DNA of 34,478 nt from Chloroflexota bacterium (GCA_017853275.1 JAFMJV010000024.1:1-34478); one strand, 5' to 3'. Counted from the first letter of the stretch, positions 15,620 to 24,651 are shown. A program made the numbers and translations. The notes: generated from the letters alone by a model not told the origin.

Positions 15620-16723
15620 TCAGCGGCTCGCGGCGAGCAGGGGCTCCCCGGCGGCGAACGCCTCGAGCGCCGCGAGGAGGCGCGCCCGCTCCGGCTCGTC
15701 GTCCGCGAGGAAGGCGGCGCGCAGGGCGGTCCGCGTCATCGCCACGATCTCCGGGAAGGTGGCGCCCAGACGACCGATCGCACGGCCGATCTCCCGGGTC
15801 AGGGTGAGGTCGCTCACTGTCCGGTCGTCCGTGGAGAGCGTGACCGCCACCCCGGCCCGATGGAGCCGGACGAGGGGGTGGTGCGCGAGCGCGGGGTAGA
15901 GCCCGGCCTGGCGGTTGCTCGTGGGGCACAGGTCGAGGGTGATCCCCCGCGCGCGCAGCTCGGCGACGAGCGCCGGGTCCTCCGCGCTCGCCGCGCCGTG
16001 CGCGATCCGGTCCGGCTCCAGGGCGAGGGCGCGCCGCACCTGGGCGGGACCGCCCCACTCCGCCGCGTGGCAGGTCACCCCGAGACCGGCCGCGCGCGCG
16101 ATGCCGAAGGCGGGGAGGAAGGGGAGGGGGTCGGGGGCCGCCGCCTCCCGACCCGCGAGATCGATCCCCGCCACCCCGTCGCCCGCGAAGGCTGACGCGG
16201 CGTGCGCCATCGCGACCGCGCGCTCGACATCGTGCGTGCGCAGGATCACCGCGATCAGCCGCACGGTCACCCCCCGCGTCCGGGCCGCCGCCCGCGCGCC
16301 ACGCACGACCGCCCCGATCCCGTCCCGCAGGGCGAGGCCGCGCTCCATGTGGAGGGTGGGAGCCCAGCGGATCTCGGCGTAGGTCGTCCCCTCGGCGGCA
16401 AGGTCCTCCACCAGCTCGGACGCCACGCGCTCGAGCGCCGCCCCGTCCTGGAGGAGCGAGACCGGAAGGGCGAAGGCGTCCAGGAGCCGCGCCTGGTCCG
16501 GGCAGGGCATCGGCGCCACGAGCCGCCGGCGCATCTCCGCCACCCCCCGCGGGGCCGCGATGCCGCGCTCGCGGGCGAGCTCGACCGCCGTCGCGGGGCG
16601 GAGGGAGCCGTCCAGGTGGAGGTGCAGCTCCGCCTTGGGGAGCCGCCGGATCGCCCCCGCGAGGTCCGCGGGGAGGTCGTCCTCGCCGCCCGGGTCGCCT
16701 GCGTCCACCTCCGCCTCGGTCAC
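15620..16723 (-). CDS. add: Adenosine deaminase family protein
   Basis: Protein of 367 residues of the metal-dependent adenosine deaminase family, which turns adenosine or deoxyadenosine into the inosine form in purine salvage. Zinc ligands and catalytic residues are in order: H34 and H36 in AELHLHLDGS, the GIDLAGRE segment (187-193), H219 and E222 in VTCHAAEWGG, H242 in RIAHG, and D299-D300 in TLSTDD. Length fits the family; the first 28 residues are an acidic extension. Some relatives deaminate adenine or other purine derivatives, so adenosine is the likely but unproven substrate. The GTG start at 16723 follows a TAGGAT box by six bases; a nearer ATG inside the box leads to a stop after three codons. 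Confidence 0.9.
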   Translation of the reverse strand: MTEAEVDAGDPGGEDDLPADLAGAIRRLPKAELHLHLDGSLRPATAVELARERGIAAPRGVAEMRRRLVAPMPCPDQARLLDAFALPVSLLQDGAALERVASELVEDLAAEGTTYAEIRWAPTLHMERGLALRDGIGAVVRGARAAARTRGVTVRLIAVILRTHDVERAVAMAHAASAFAGDGVAGIDLAGREAAAPDPLPFLPAFGIARAAGLGVTCHAAEWGGPAQVRRALALEPDRIAHGAASAEDPALVAELRARGITLDLCPTSNRQAGLYPALAHHPLVRLHRAGVAVTLSTDDRTVSDLTLTREIGRAIGRLGATFPEIVAMTRTALRAAFLADDEPERARLLAALEAFAAGEPLLAASR

Positions 16724-16729
16724 CCGGCC

Positions 16730-16735
16730 ATCCTA
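16730..16735 (-). promoter_or_regulatory. Leaderless -10 element, add
   Basis: TAGGAT on the minus strand ending six bases before the GTG at 16723. Confidence 0.55.
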
Positions 16736-16836
16736 GCGCCGCCCATCCGCTCGGCGGCGAAGCGCGAACCTTCTCGTGCGAGCACCGCCCGGGACGACCG
16801 CGGGGGGCGACGCGCGCAGAGGGACGAGACGACACG

Positions 16837-17778
16837 ATGGCGACCATCCTCCTCACCGGGCCGAGCGGGTTCGTCGGCAGCAACGTGCTCCCCGCGCTCA
16901 TCGAGGCGGGCCACGAGGTGCGTGCCCTCGTCCGTGACGATGCGGCGCGCGGGCGGGTCCTGCGCCGGCTCTCGCCGGACGCCGCCGCGCACGTGACCTT
17001 CGCGATCGGCGACGTGACGGACGCGGGCTCCCTGGGGCCCGCGCTGCGCGGCGTGGATGCCGTCGTCCACCTCGTCGCGATCGCCCGCGACTGGAACGGC
17101 GGGAAGGACCTCACCCGGATCAACACCCTCGGTACGGTCGATCTCGTTGCCGCGATGGAGGCCGAGCGGGTCCGGCGCCTCGTCCACGTGGGCGCGATGG
17201 GCGTGGTGGATGACCCCGCCCTCCACTACGCGAGCTCCAAGGCCCGCGCGGAGGCCGCCGTCCGCGCGTCCGCGCTGCGCTGGACGATCCTCAAGCCCTC
17301 CCTCCTGTGGGGCGAGCGCGACGGCTTCTTCAACGTGATCGCGCAGCTCGTGCGCACCTCGCCGGGCATCGTCCCGGTCCCGGCCGGTGCGAAGAGCCGC
17401 TTCCAGCCCCTCGCCTGCGCGGACCTCGCCCGCGTCGTCGTCCTTGCCCTCGAGCGCGAGGATGCGGTGGGCAAGAGCTACGACCTGGGCGGGCCCGCCT
17501 TCTGGACCTACAAGGAGATGGTCCGCGAGGTCCTGCGCGGGATGGGGAAGCGGCGGCTCATCGCCCCCGTCCCCCTGCCGCTCATCAAGCTCGTCGCGCG
17601 CACCGCGGAGAAGATCCGCATCCCCTTCCCGGTCGCGAGCGACCAGCTGCGCCAGCTCTCCTTCGACAACGCCTCGGATCGTGATGTCGTCCAGCGCGAC
17701 TGGGGCTTCGCACCGATGGCGATGGACGGCCGCCTCGGCTACCTGCGCCGCAAGCCCGCCGACCAGGAGCCGGCCTGA
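16837..17778 (+). CDS. NDUFA9-like NAD(P)-binding atypical SDR
   Basis: Protein of 313 residues. The Rossmann fold starts at once with ILLTGPSGFVGSNV (glycine-rich loop, 7-14), followed by an acidic strand-2 region, GVDAVVHLVAI, RLVHVGAMGV and a YASSK segment (about 130-134) that keeps the SDR Tyr and Lys. The second half (LKPSLLWGERDGFF, PLACADLARVV, SYDLGGP) matches the complex I NDUFA9 subunit group and related NmrA/epimerase-like proteins. Bacterial members are of unknown substrate; some act on quinone or isoprenoid precursors. A GAGGG lies 13 bases before the ATG, a weak site, and no TANNNT box is close. It is 97 bp upstream of pepA on the same strand, which has its own promoter. Confidence 0.8.
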   Translation: MATILLTGPSGFVGSNVLPALIEAGHEVRALVRDDAARGRVLRRLSPDAAAHVTFAIGDVTDAGSLGPALRGVDAVVHLVAIARDWNGGKDLTRINTLGTVDLVAAMEAERVRRLVHVGAMGVVDDPALHYASSKARAEAAVRASALRWTILKPSLLWGERDGFFNVIAQLVRTSPGIVPVPAGAKSRFQPLACADLARVVVLALEREDAVGKSYDLGGPAFWTYKEMVREVLRGMGKRRLIAPVPLPLIKLVARTAEKIRIPFPVASDQLRQLSFDNASDRDVVQRDWGFAPMAMDGRLGYLRRKPADQEPA

Positions 17779-17804
17779 GCCGTCGCGCCCATCCGGGGCG
17801 CCGC

Positions 17805-17810
17805 TAGACT
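17805..17810 (+). promoter_or_regulatory. -10 element of pepA
   Basis: TAGACT, about 64 bases before the pepA ATG, giving a short leader that contains a GCCCG/CGGGC dyad (17822-17837) and the AAGGAG ribosome-binding site at 17861-17866. Confidence 0.4.
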
Positions 17811-17874
17811 CCCCGCAGAGCGCCCGGCCCGCCGGGCGGCGGACCGGCCCCGCAGCGCGCAAGGAGCACCCCGG

Positions 17875-19383
17875 ATGCAGACCCGAGTCGTCGTCGCCCA
17901 GCCCTGGGAGGTGGAGGCGGACGTCCTCGCCGTCCCGATCGCGAAGGACGGAGAGCCCTCGGCGCTCCTTGCGGCGCTCGACTCCCGGCTGGACGGGATC
18001 CTCGCGGACCTGCGTGCCGTGGGCGAGCAGCGCGGGAGCGCCTGGAGCGGGACGCTCGTGCGCGGCCGCGGAAGCGCCGCCGGCTGGATCCTCGCCATGG
18101 GGACCGGCAGCGGCGAGGCGGGTGACCCCGTCGCCACCGTCCGCTACGGCGCCGCGGTGGAGCGCCGGCTCGCCGGCCGTACGGTGCGCCGCCTCGCCCT
18201 CTGGCTCCCCACCGCCTTCCTCGGCGCGGACCCGGCGCGCAGCGTGGAGCTCGTCGTGCGTGGGGTCGTGGAGGGGAGCACGGAGCCGGCCCAGATCTAC
18301 CGCGAGGCGCCGGAGGGGATGCCGCCCGTCCTGGACGAGCTGATCGTCGCCGTGGAGGCGGGGGACCGTGGCATCCTCGCCGCCGCCGCCGAGCGTGGCC
18401 GGATCATCGGCGAGGGAAGCAACCGTGCCCGCCGCCTCTCCCAGCGTGCCGCCAACGACGTGAGCCCGGAGGTCCTCGCGGACGAGGCCTCGGCGATCGC
18501 GAAGGAGCACGGCCTCACGCTCACGATCCTCGGCCCGGAGGAGGCCGGCCGGCTCGGGATGGGGATGTTCCTCTCGGTCGGGCGCGGGTCGTCGAACCCG
18601 CCCCGCTTCATCGCCCTCCGCTCCGGCGCCGCGGGCTCCACGGATGCGCGCGGCCGGCTCGTCGCCATGGTCGGCAAGGGCGTCTGCTTCGACACGGGCG
18701 GGATCTCCATCAAGCCGGCGGACCGGATGGAGGAGATGAAGATGGACAAGACCGGCGCCTGCACCGTGCTCGCGGCGATCGATACCGTCTCCCGTCTCGC
18801 CCCCGGCACGCCGCTCCTCGCCGTCGCCCCCGCGGTGGAGAACATGCCCGGCCCCCACGCCACGCGTCCGGGGGATGTGGTCCGCGCCCTGAACGGCAAG
18901 GTCGTGGAGGTGAACAACACGGATGCGGAGGGCCGCCTCATCCTCGGCGACGCGATGACCTGGGCCGAGCAGCAGGGGGCGACCCACCTCGTGGACGTCG
19001 CGACCCTGACCGGTGCCGTAGAGCGTGCGCTCGGCAAGCAGGTCACGGGCGCCTTCACCACCTCGCGCCCCTGGTGGGACGAGGTCGCCGCCGCCGGTGA
19101 CCGCCAGGGCGAGCGGACCTGGCTCCTCCCGCTCGTGGACGACTACCGCCCGCTCATGGATTCCGCCTACGCGGACATCGTGAACACGGGTGGCGCGGAA
19201 GGGTCGCTGATCACGAGCGCGATCTTCCTCCGCGAGTTCGTCACGAAGCCCTGGGTCCACCTGGATATCGCGGGGACCGCCTACCACCGGAAGCCCTTCC
19301 CGTGGGCCGCGCGTGGCGCCACCGGCGTCTCCCACCCGATGCTCGTCGAGCTCGCCCTCGCGGGCGCGACCGGCGCGGCCTAG
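17875..19383 (+). CDS. pepA: Leucyl aminopeptidase (M17)
   Basis: Protein of 502 residues, the standard length for the cytosolic hexameric leucyl aminopeptidases that remove N-terminal residues from peptides. All di-metal and catalytic residues align with E. coli PepA almost number for number: K268 and D273 in VGKGVCFDTGG, K280, D291 in KMDKTGA, D350 and E352 in NNTDAEGR, R354. The N-terminal 160 residues are the variable regulatory domain; in E. coli this domain binds DNA, but that cannot be assumed here. AAGGAG lies eight bases before the ATG. The prepilin peptidase follows after 18 bp and is probably co-transcribed. Confidence 0.95.
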   Translation: MQTRVVVAQPWEVEADVLAVPIAKDGEPSALLAALDSRLDGILADLRAVGEQRGSAWSGTLVRGRGSAAGWILAMGTGSGEAGDPVATVRYGAAVERRLAGRTVRRLALWLPTAFLGADPARSVELVVRGVVEGSTEPAQIYREAPEGMPPVLDELIVAVEAGDRGILAAAAERGRIIGEGSNRARRLSQRAANDVSPEVLADEASAIAKEHGLTLTILGPEEAGRLGMGMFLSVGRGSSNPPRFIALRSGAAGSTDARGRLVAMVGKGVCFDTGGISIKPADRMEEMKMDKTGACTVLAAIDTVSRLAPGTPLLAVAPAVENMPGPHATRPGDVVRALNGKVVEVNNTDAEGRLILGDAMTWAEQQGATHLVDVATLTGAVERALGKQVTGAFTTSRPWWDEVAAAGDRQGERTWLLPLVDDYRPLMDSAYADIVNTGGAEGSLITSAIFLREFVTKPWVHLDIAGTAYHRKPFPWAARGATGVSHPMLVELALAGATGAA

Positions 19384-19401
19384 CCTCCCGGCGCGCCCCG
19401 G

Positions 19402-20034
19402 ATGCTCACGGCGCTCCTCGCGGGAGCGGCCGGGTTCGCCGCGGGGATCGTCGCGGAGCGGATCGCCGCGCGCTGGCCGGCCCGGCCCGGGCATCCGGTC
19501 CGGGGCGCCGGGCCACGGACGATCCTCATCGCGCTGGCCGGTGCGGCTGCCTTCGCGCTCCTTGCCCTGCGTCATCCCGATCCCGCAGCGCTCGCCGTCC
19601 TCCTCCCGTGGGGGGTGGTCCTCCTCGTCCTCCTCGCCACGGACCTCGAGCAGCGCCTCCTGCCGGACCTCCTCACCCTGCCGCTCATCCCCGTCTGCCT
19701 CGTCCTCCTCGTCGCCGGGGCGGACCCTCTCCTGGCGGGGAAGGACCAGGCGATCCTCTCCGGGGTCGCCGCGGCGATCGGCGCGCCGATCCTCCTGCTC
19801 GTCAGCGACCGCCTCCTCCGGGGTGCGCTCGGGCTGGGAGACGTGAAGCTCGCCGTCAGCCTCGGGCTCATGCTCGGGATCAGCCGCTTCGTGGGCGGCT
19901 TCCTCCTCGCCTCGGTGGCCGGGGCGGTCGTCCTCCTCGCCCTCATCGCACTGCGCCGGATCGGCCTGCGGAGCGCGATCCCCTTCGGCCCGATCCTCAT
20001 CGGCGCGGCGCTCGCCGGCGCCCTCCTGCCGTGA
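19402..20034 (+). CDS. Prepilin peptidase (A24) without N-terminal methylase domain
   Basis: Integral membrane protein of 210 residues with about seven membrane helices. Both catalytic aspartates of the A24 aspartic peptidase family are present: D81 in [12 protein letters not shown] and D147 in LGLGDVKLA (the GxGD motif). The family cleaves class III signal peptides of type IV pilins and pseudopilins at the inner membrane. The N-terminal zinc-binding cysteine domain and the PNVVIHR-type methylase region of full-length PilD are missing, so it would process but probably not methylate. No pilin, assembly ATPase or pilus gene is in the window. The ATG is 18 bp after pepA, with no strong ribosome-binding site. 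Confidence 0.85.
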   Translation: MLTALLAGAAGFAAGIVAERIAARWPARPGHPVRGAGPRTILIALAGAAAFALLALRHPDPAALAVLLPWGVVLLVLLATDLEQRLLPDLLTLPLIPVCLVLLVAGADPLLAGKDQAILSGVAAAIGAPILLLVSDRLLRGALGLGDVKLAVSLGLMLGISRFVGGFLLASVAGAVVLLALIALRRIGLRSAIPFGPILIGAALAGALLP

Positions 20035-20050
20035 TCGCGCCGGTGCGTGG

Positions 20051-20056
20051 TATGGT
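20051..20056 (+). promoter_or_regulatory. -10 element of the M23 gene
   Basis: TATGGT, 45 bases before the TTG start at 20102; the leader carries an AGGGAG ribosome-binding site. Confidence 0.45.
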
Positions 20057-20101
20057 TCCCGCGGCCCGCCTGCCCAGCGCGCCCCGCAAGGGAGATCGAG
20101 C

Positions 20102-21463
20102 TTGACCGACGTGACCCGCCCGGCGCCGCGCCGCCGAGGCCGAGCCGCCCGCGTCCACCTGGCGCTCGTGGCGCTCATCGTGCTCACGACCCTGCCGCTC
20201 GGTGCGGCCGGTGGCGCGGCGCAGTCGCTGGATGACCGCCTCGCGGATGCCCGCCAGCGCCAGGCCTCCCTCAAGCGCTCCCTCGAGCGCAATCGCCAGC
20301 TCGTCGCCGATCTGCAGGCGGACGAGGGTGTCGCGCGCGCGGCCCTCGGCACCACCGCGGATACGCTCGGGGAGCTGAACGCCGATTCGCGGGAGGTCCG
20401 GCGCGAGATCGAGAAGGCGACCGATGCGATCGGCAAGGTCCAGGCCCGCCGCGACGCGCTCGCCACGGAGATCTCCCGGCTCGACTGGACGCTGGCGCTC
20501 CTCGAGGAGCAGATCGCCGCCGGCGAGGAGGATCTCGCCGCCCGCCGGCGCCTCCTCGGTGCCCGCCTCGTGGAGGCCTACCGATCGCAGCGGACCACCC
20601 TCCTGGAGCAGATCCTCGCGGACGGCTCCTTCACGGACAGCCTCACGGCGGCCGGCGGTGCGCTCGCCTACGGCGACCAGGACGTGGAGCTCGCGCGGCG
20701 GATCGAGGCGGACCGGCGCGAGCTGGATGGCCTCCGTGCGCTCACGGTCAGCACCCAGCTCCGGACCGACCAGCTGCGCCGGGATGCCCGGAGCGCGGAG
20801 ATCGAGCTCGCGGCGCAGACGGAGCGGCTCGCGGCGGCCCGGGTCCAGCTCGAGGAGCTCGAGGCGCGGACGCGCGAGATCCAGGAGCGCCAGAAGGAGA
20901 CCTTCAAGAAGATCGCGGCGAACCGGCGCGAGGCGGCGGCTCTCGTCGCCCGCCAGGCCGCCGCGGAGCGCCAGCTGCGCAACCAGCTCGCGCAGCTCAT
21001 CGCGGCCGCCCGGAAGCAGGCGGAGCAGCAGTTCGGGGGCGGGCTCGGCGAGGGTGGCGGCGCGTGGAGCTGGCCCACCGGCGGGACGGTCTCCCAGGAG
21101 TTCGGCTGCACCGGCTTCTCGTGGAACCCGCCGCTCGGGGACTGCTCCCACTTCCACGACGGGATCGACATCGCGAACGGGACCGGGACGCAGATCCGTG
21201 CCCCGTACGACGGGATCGTCGTCTTCGTGGGCTACAACCCGTACGAATCGGACCCCGCCTACCTCGTCGTGGTGGCCCACCCGGGTGGCTACGACTCGAC
21301 CTTCGCCCACCTTCTCCCCCGCGCCGTGGTCCGGAAGGGGCAGGCGGTCCGGAAGGGGACGCTCCTCGGCTACATGGGCTGCACCGGGAACTGCACCGGC
21401 ACCCACCTCCACTGGGAGGTCTACCGGGGGAGCACGCCGATCAACCCGCGCGGGCTCGTCTGA
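20102..21463 (+). CDS. Secreted coiled-coil M23 peptidoglycan endopeptidase
   Basis: Protein of 453 residues. A signal peptide covers about 1-41 (hydrophobic core [17 protein letters not shown]). Residues 43-320 are a long heptad-rich coiled coil of the EnvC/FtsX-activator type, and 325-453 are an M23 (LytM) domain with [11 protein letters not shown] and the terminal HLHWEV pair (H435, H437), so all zinc ligands look present. The domain also has CTGFSW, GDCSH and MGCTGNCTG cysteines that may form disulfides. It would cut peptide cross-links in the cell wall during growth or division, outside the membrane. The start is TTG at 20102, supported by AGGGAG seven bases upstream and by the signal peptide. 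No ftsEX gene is adjacent. Confidence 0.88.
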   Translation: MTDVTRPAPRRRGRAARVHLALVALIVLTTLPLGAAGGAAQSLDDRLADARQRQASLKRSLERNRQLVADLQADEGVARAALGTTADTLGELNADSREVRREIEKATDAIGKVQARRDALATEISRLDWTLALLEEQIAAGEEDLAARRRLLGARLVEAYRSQRTTLLEQILADGSFTDSLTAAGGALAYGDQDVELARRIEADRRELDGLRALTVSTQLRTDQLRRDARSAEIELAAQTERLAAARVQLEELEARTREIQERQKETFKKIAANRREAAALVARQAAAERQLRNQLAQLIAAARKQAEQQFGGGLGEGGGAWSWPTGGTVSQEFGCTGFSWNPPLGDCSHFHDGIDIANGTGTQIRAPYDGIVVFVGYNPYESDPAYLVVVAHPGGYDSTFAHLLPRAVVRKGQAVRKGTLLGYMGCTGNCTGTHLHWEVYRGSTPINPRGLV

Positions 21464-21499
21464 GCGCACGCGGGCGATCGCGCGCACCTGGCGATGCGC

Positions 21500-21505
21500 T
21501 AGCAT
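21500..21505 (+). promoter_or_regulatory. Leaderless -10 element, glgC
   Basis: TAGCAT ending seven bases before the GTG at 21513; no ribosome-binding site between. Confidence 0.55.
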
Positions 21506-21512
21506 CGGTCCG

Positions 21513-22829
21513 GTGAAGCGCACGACGGCGATCGTCCTGGCCGGCGGCGAGGGCGAGCGTCTCTCCATCCTCTCCGGTGTCCGCGCCAAGCCGGCCGTCC
21601 CGTTCGCGGGCAAGTACCGGATCATCGACTTCACGCTCAGCAACTGCGTGAACTCGGACATCACGGATGTCGCGATCCTCACCCAGTACAACCCGCGCTC
21701 CCTGAACGATCACATCGGCTCCGGGCGTCCCTGGGATATGGACCGCGCCAAGGGCGGCATCCGCCTCCTCCAGCCCTACCTCGCGCGCGGCCGGGCCGCC
21801 GAGTGGTACCGGGGGACCGCGGACGCCGTCCTGCGCAACGTGTGGGCGATCGAGGATTCGCGCTCGGACACGATCCTCGTCCTCGCCGGCGACCACATCT
21901 ACAAGATGGACTACCAGCCCTTCATCGCCCAGCACCGGCGGAAGCGGGCGGACGTCACGATCGCCGTGAAGCGTGTCCCGATCGGCGAGGCGCACCGCTT
22001 CGGCATCCTCGCCCTGGACGACGACGATCGGGTGACCGAGTGGCAGGAGAAGCCGAAGCAGCCCCGCTCGGACCTCGCGAGCCTCGGCATCTACGTCTTC
22101 TCGCGCCGGGCGCTCCTCGCCTGGCTCGACGCCGACCGGCCGGACTTCGGTGCCCACATCATCCCCGCCATGCTCGGTGCCGGCGCCCGTGTCTTCGGCT
22201 ATCGCTTCGATGGCTACTGGCAGGACGTGGGAACGGTGGAGAGCTACTGGCAGACCCAGATGGACCTCCTGGACGACCACCCGCCGCTCGACCTCTACGA
22301 CCGCGACTGGGTCATCCACACCCGCTCGGAGGAGCGCGCGCCGGCCCGGATCGGCCCCACCGCGAACGTCCACCGGAGCCTCATCTCGCACGGCTGCCAG
22401 ATCGCCGGGACGGTGGAGCGCTCCGTCCTCTCGCCGGGCGTCCGGGTCGATCCGGGCGCGATCGTGCGGGACAGCGTGATCATGTTCGACGCCCATATCC
22501 GGGCGGGTGCCGTGGTGGACCGGGCGATCCTGGACAAGGAGGTCTCCGTCGGGCCGAACGCGGTGGTCGGGATGGGTTCGGACTTCGAGACGCCGAACCG
22601 CCAGGAGCCGACGCGCCTGAACACGGGGATCACGATCGTCGGCAAGCGCGCGGCGATCCCCGCCGGCGCGCGGATCGGCCGGAACGTGCGGATCGCGGAA
22701 GGGGTCCGGCCCTCGGACTTCGGGCGCAAGGTCGTCGCGAGCGGCGGGAGCGTGGAGCGGCGCGGGCCGGAGCCCGCCCCCGGCGCCTCCACCACCCGGA
22801 CCGCGACCGGGGGCCGGCGCGATCGCTGA
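21513..22829 (+). CDS. glgC: Glucose-1-phosphate adenylyltransferase
   Basis: Protein of 438 residues, the ADP-glucose pyrophosphorylase that makes ADP-glucose from glucose-1-phosphate and ATP for glycogen or other alpha-glucan synthesis. Visible are [14 protein letters not shown] and [21 protein letters not shown] (nucleotide loop and N-terminal catalytic region, given in two parts), GDHIYKMDY (central Asp of the active site), and the [13 protein letters not shown] segment. A left-handed beta-helix of hexapeptide repeats follows from about residue 285. The GTG at 21513 is the only start in front of the nucleotide loop and has a leaderless -10 box. The last 25 residues are a disordered Arg/Pro tail. 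The stop TGA is followed by C and runs directly into the YbjN-like frame. Confidence 0.95.
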   Translation: MKRTTAIVLAGGEGERLSILSGVRAKPAVPFAGKYRIIDFTLSNCVNSDITDVAILTQYNPRSLNDHIGSGRPWDMDRAKGGIRLLQPYLARGRAAEWYRGTADAVLRNVWAIEDSRSDTILVLAGDHIYKMDYQPFIAQHRRKRADVTIAVKRVPIGEAHRFGILALDDDDRVTEWQEKPKQPRSDLASLGIYVFSRRALLAWLDADRPDFGAHIIPAMLGAGARVFGYRFDGYWQDVGTVESYWQTQMDLLDDHPPLDLYDRDWVIHTRSEERAPARIGPTANVHRSLISHGCQIAGTVERSVLSPGVRVDPGAIVRDSVIMFDAHIRAGAVVDRAILDKEVSVGPNAVVGMGSDFETPNRQEPTRLNTGITIVGKRAAIPAGARIGRNVRIAEGVRPSDFGRKVVASGGSVERRGPEPAPGASTTRTATGGRRDR

Positions 22830-23364
22830 CGCGAGCATCGGGAGCACGGAGCTCGACGCCTGGCTGACGGAGCTGGGCATCGAGCCGATCGAGCGCGCCG
22901 AGCGGGACGGGATCGCGAGCCGCGACCTCCTCCTCGACGGCCGCCGCCGGGCAGGGATCCGCGTCACCCTCATCCTCGACCCCGGCCAGGGCTGCCACGT
23001 CTGGGTCCACTACGCGCCGCCGATCAACGACTCCTTCCGCGTCTCCTACCGCAAGCTCCTGCGCTGGAACGACGAGCTGCCATGGGTGAAGTTCGCGCTC
23101 TCCGCGGACGACCGCCCCGTCCTCCTCGCGGAGGTCCCCGCCCCGCTCCTGGACGCGGAGATGCTCGGCCGGACGCTCGCCCGGCTTCTCTTCGTGTGCG
23201 ACCTCCTCCTCGACGAATCGCTCGTCTGGCTCCACCCCGGCGCACGCAAGGTGCCGCCGATGCCCGGCCCGTCCCGGCAGGCCGCCCTCCTCGACCGGCA
23301 CGCGGATGCCCTCGCCGAGCTGGCCGCCGCGGTGGCTGCCCTCGCCGAGCCCGCGCCGGGTTGA
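22828..23364 (+). CDS. YbjN-like protein with no standard start codon
   Basis: An open frame of 178 sense codons runs from the glgC stop to 23364 with the coding bias of its neighbours. The protein reads DAWLTELGIEPIERAE, then LLLDGRRRAGIRVTLILD, CHVWVHYAPPINDSFRVSY, RKLLRWNDELPWVKFALS and AEMLGRTLARLLFVCDLLLD. It resembles YbjN/CesT-fold type III-secretion-chaperone-like proteins common in actinobacteria and Chloroflexota, of unknown role. No ATG, GTG or TTG occurs in this frame between the in-frame stop at 22618-22620 and a GTG at 23086, which lies inside the conserved region. Translation may begin at ATC (22837) or CTG, or by +1 frameshift from glgC at CGC-TGA-C; a sequence error is also possible. 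The 5' boundary is therefore uncertain. A short TPR gene follows after four bases. Confidence 0.6.
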   Translation, partial: DASIGSTELDAWLTELGIEPIERAERDGIASRDLLLDGRRRAGIRVTLILDPGQGCHVWVHYAPPINDSFRVSYRKLLRWNDELPWVKFALSADDRPVLLAEVPAPLLDAEMLGRTLARLLFVCDLLLDESLVWLHPGARKVPPMPGPSRQAALLDRHADALAELAAAVAALAEPAPG

Positions 23365-23368
23365 CCCG

Positions 23369-23785
23369 GTGACCGCCCGGCTCCCCGGATCGCCCGAGCC
23401 GGGCCCGGATGAGCCCCCGATCCCGGACGAGGAGCGGGAGAGCGCCTGGGGCCTTCTCCGCCGTGCGGAGGCGCTCCTCCTCCGCCGCCACGATGCGCAG
23501 GCGGTGATCCTCCTCGAGCGGGCGGACCGGCTCGCGCCCGGCCAGGCGTCGATCGTGGAGGCGCTCGCCCGCGCTGCCTACAACGGCGGCCGGCTCGAGC
23601 GGGCGGAGGCCGCCTTCGACGAGCTCGTGCGCATCGACCCGGCAAGCGCGTACGGGCGCTACGGGCTGGCCCAGGTCTACCGGCGGAGCGGCCGCGCGGC
23701 CGAGGCCCGGACGCAGCTCCGTCTGGCCTGCGCCCTGGCGCCCGATTCCGCGCTCTACCGGGAGGCGCTCCTCCGTCTCGGGTGA
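23369..23785 (+). CDS. Small TPR-repeat protein
   Basis: Protein of 138 residues with a disordered Pro/Glu start and about three tetratricopeptide repeats from residue 23 on (AWGLLRRAEALLLRRHDAQA, LARAAYNGGRLERAEAAFDE, YGLAQVYRRSGRAAEARTQL). TPRs are protein-binding helical scaffolds; no partner is identifiable. The GTG at 23369 is chosen because it lies four bases after the YbjN stop, suggesting translational coupling; an upstream ATG at 23306 would overlap the YbjN gene and add a low-complexity segment. Last gene of the glgC unit; it converges with the Nudix gene. Confidence 0.7.
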   Translation: MTARLPGSPEPGPDEPPIPDEERESAWGLLRRAEALLLRRHDAQAVILLERADRLAPGQASIVEALARAAYNGGRLERAEAAFDELVRIDPASAYGRYGLAQVYRRSGRAAEARTQLRLACALAPDSALYREALLRLG

Positions 23786-23801
23786 GCCGTCTGTCCGACG
23801 C

Positions 23802-24377
23802 TCAGGCGAGCTCTCCGCGCGCAAGGAGCCGCTCGACCCACAGGATGCCGAGGAGCGTCTTGGCGTCCGCGATCTCGCCGCGATCGGCCATCGCGATGGC
23901 TTCCGCATAGGGGAGGCGGGTGACCGCGATCCGCTCGTCCGGCTCCGGGCCCGTGTAGTCCCGGAGCGCGCTCAGCTCCGTCGCGAGATAGAGATGCATC
24001 AGCTCGCTCGCGAACCCCGGCGCAGGGAAGAAGGTCCCCAGCTTCCGCCAGCGCGCGGCGGAGATCCCCGTCTCCTCGCCCAGCTCGCGCGGCGCGGCGA
24101 TCGCCGGGTCCTCGATCGTGCCGTCCGGCCCGCGGTCCAGGGTCCCTGCCGGGATCTCGAGGAGGACCCGCCCGGCCGGCGTCCGGAACTGGCGGACGAA
24201 GAGGATCTCCCCCGCATCGACCGCGAGGATCGCGACCGCGCCGGGATGCTCCACCCAGTCCCGGGTGTGGAGCCCACCATCCGGATCGCGCACGGTATCG
24301 ACCCGGAAGGTGACGTACCGGCCCTGGTGGACGATCCGGCCATCCACGCGGGTCTCGAGGAGCTCGTCATCGTTCAT
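23802..24377 (-). CDS. Nudix hydrolase, ADP-ribose pyrophosphatase type
   Basis: Protein of 191 residues with a perfect Nudix box at 83-105 (Gx5Ex7REUxEExGU: G83, E89, R97-E98, E101-E102, G104), preceded by VRQFRTPAGRVLLEIPAGTLDRG, which is characteristic of the ADP-ribose pyrophosphatase group (NudF-like). It would split ADP-ribose into AMP and ribose-5-phosphate, or act on a related nucleoside diphosphate, in the cytosol with Mg ions. The ATG follows a TATCCT box by six bases. It is convergent with the TPR gene and divergent from the small membrane-peptide unit. Confidence 0.9.
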   Translation of the reverse strand: MNDDELLETRVDGRIVHQGRYVTFRVDTVRDPDGGLHTRDWVEHPGAVAILAVDAGEILFVRQFRTPAGRVLLEIPAGTLDRGPDGTIEDPAIAAPRELGEETGISAARWRKLGTFFPAPGFASELMHLYLATELSALRDYTGPEPDERIAVTRLPYAEAIAMADRGEIADAKTLLGILWVERLLARGELA

Positions 24378-24383
24378 CGCCGG

Positions 24384-24389
24384 AGGATA
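24384..24389 (-). promoter_or_regulatory. Leaderless -10 element, Nudix gene
   Basis: TATCCT on the minus strand ending six bases before the ATG at 24377. Confidence 0.6.
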
Positions 24390-24428
24390 CGGCGCCCTGC
24401 GCGGGGGTGTCCGGGGCCGACCTCACGG

Positions 24429-24457
24429 TTCCTGCGGTGGACCGCCCCCCGTACCTT
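24429..24457 (+). promoter_or_regulatory. Promoter of the DUF5317-cyclase unit
   Basis: TTCCTG (24429-24434) and TACCTT (24452-24457) are spaced by 17 bp. The start site would be near 24464. The following leader (24464-24567) has hairpins at 24471-24484 and around GGTCGG/CCGACC. Confidence 0.45.
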
Positions 24458-24567
24458 CCGGCCATGGGTCGCAGGGCACCCTGCTCGGGAGGATGCGCGG
24501 GTCGGCACGACCGACCGGGGATCCCCGCGCGCCGCGCGGCACCCCACCGCCACCGGAGGGCCAGGTC

Positions 24568-24651
24568 ATGTCCCGGATCCGCTCGATCCTTCTCCCGCTC
24601 GCCGCGATCGTCGCCTTCGTCCTCGTCCTCGGCGCGCCCTTCCGCTGGTAG
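24568..24651 (+). CDS. 27-residue single-span membrane peptide
   Basis: A small gene too short for most annotation: ATG at 24568 with GGAGGG seven bases upstream, and 27 residues starting MSRIRSILLPLA and ending in GAPFRW. It has two N-terminal arginines, one hydrophobic helix (about 7-23) and nearly pure C/G third positions, the codon pattern of real genes here. It would be a single-pass membrane peptide. It precedes the DUF5317 gene by 61 bp on the same message. Function unknown; it may be a regulatory or accessory peptide or a leader peptide. Confidence 0.55.
   Translation: MSRIRSILLPLAAIVAFVLVLGAPFRW

Noticed and set aside
16720..20466. Minus-strand frame of 1248 codons, and similar ones at 24895-28557 and 29528-32644
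   Set aside because: Antisense shadows of pepA, the cyclase and the secreted orphan; no motifs, except that the DUF2256 gene is real at the end of the last one.
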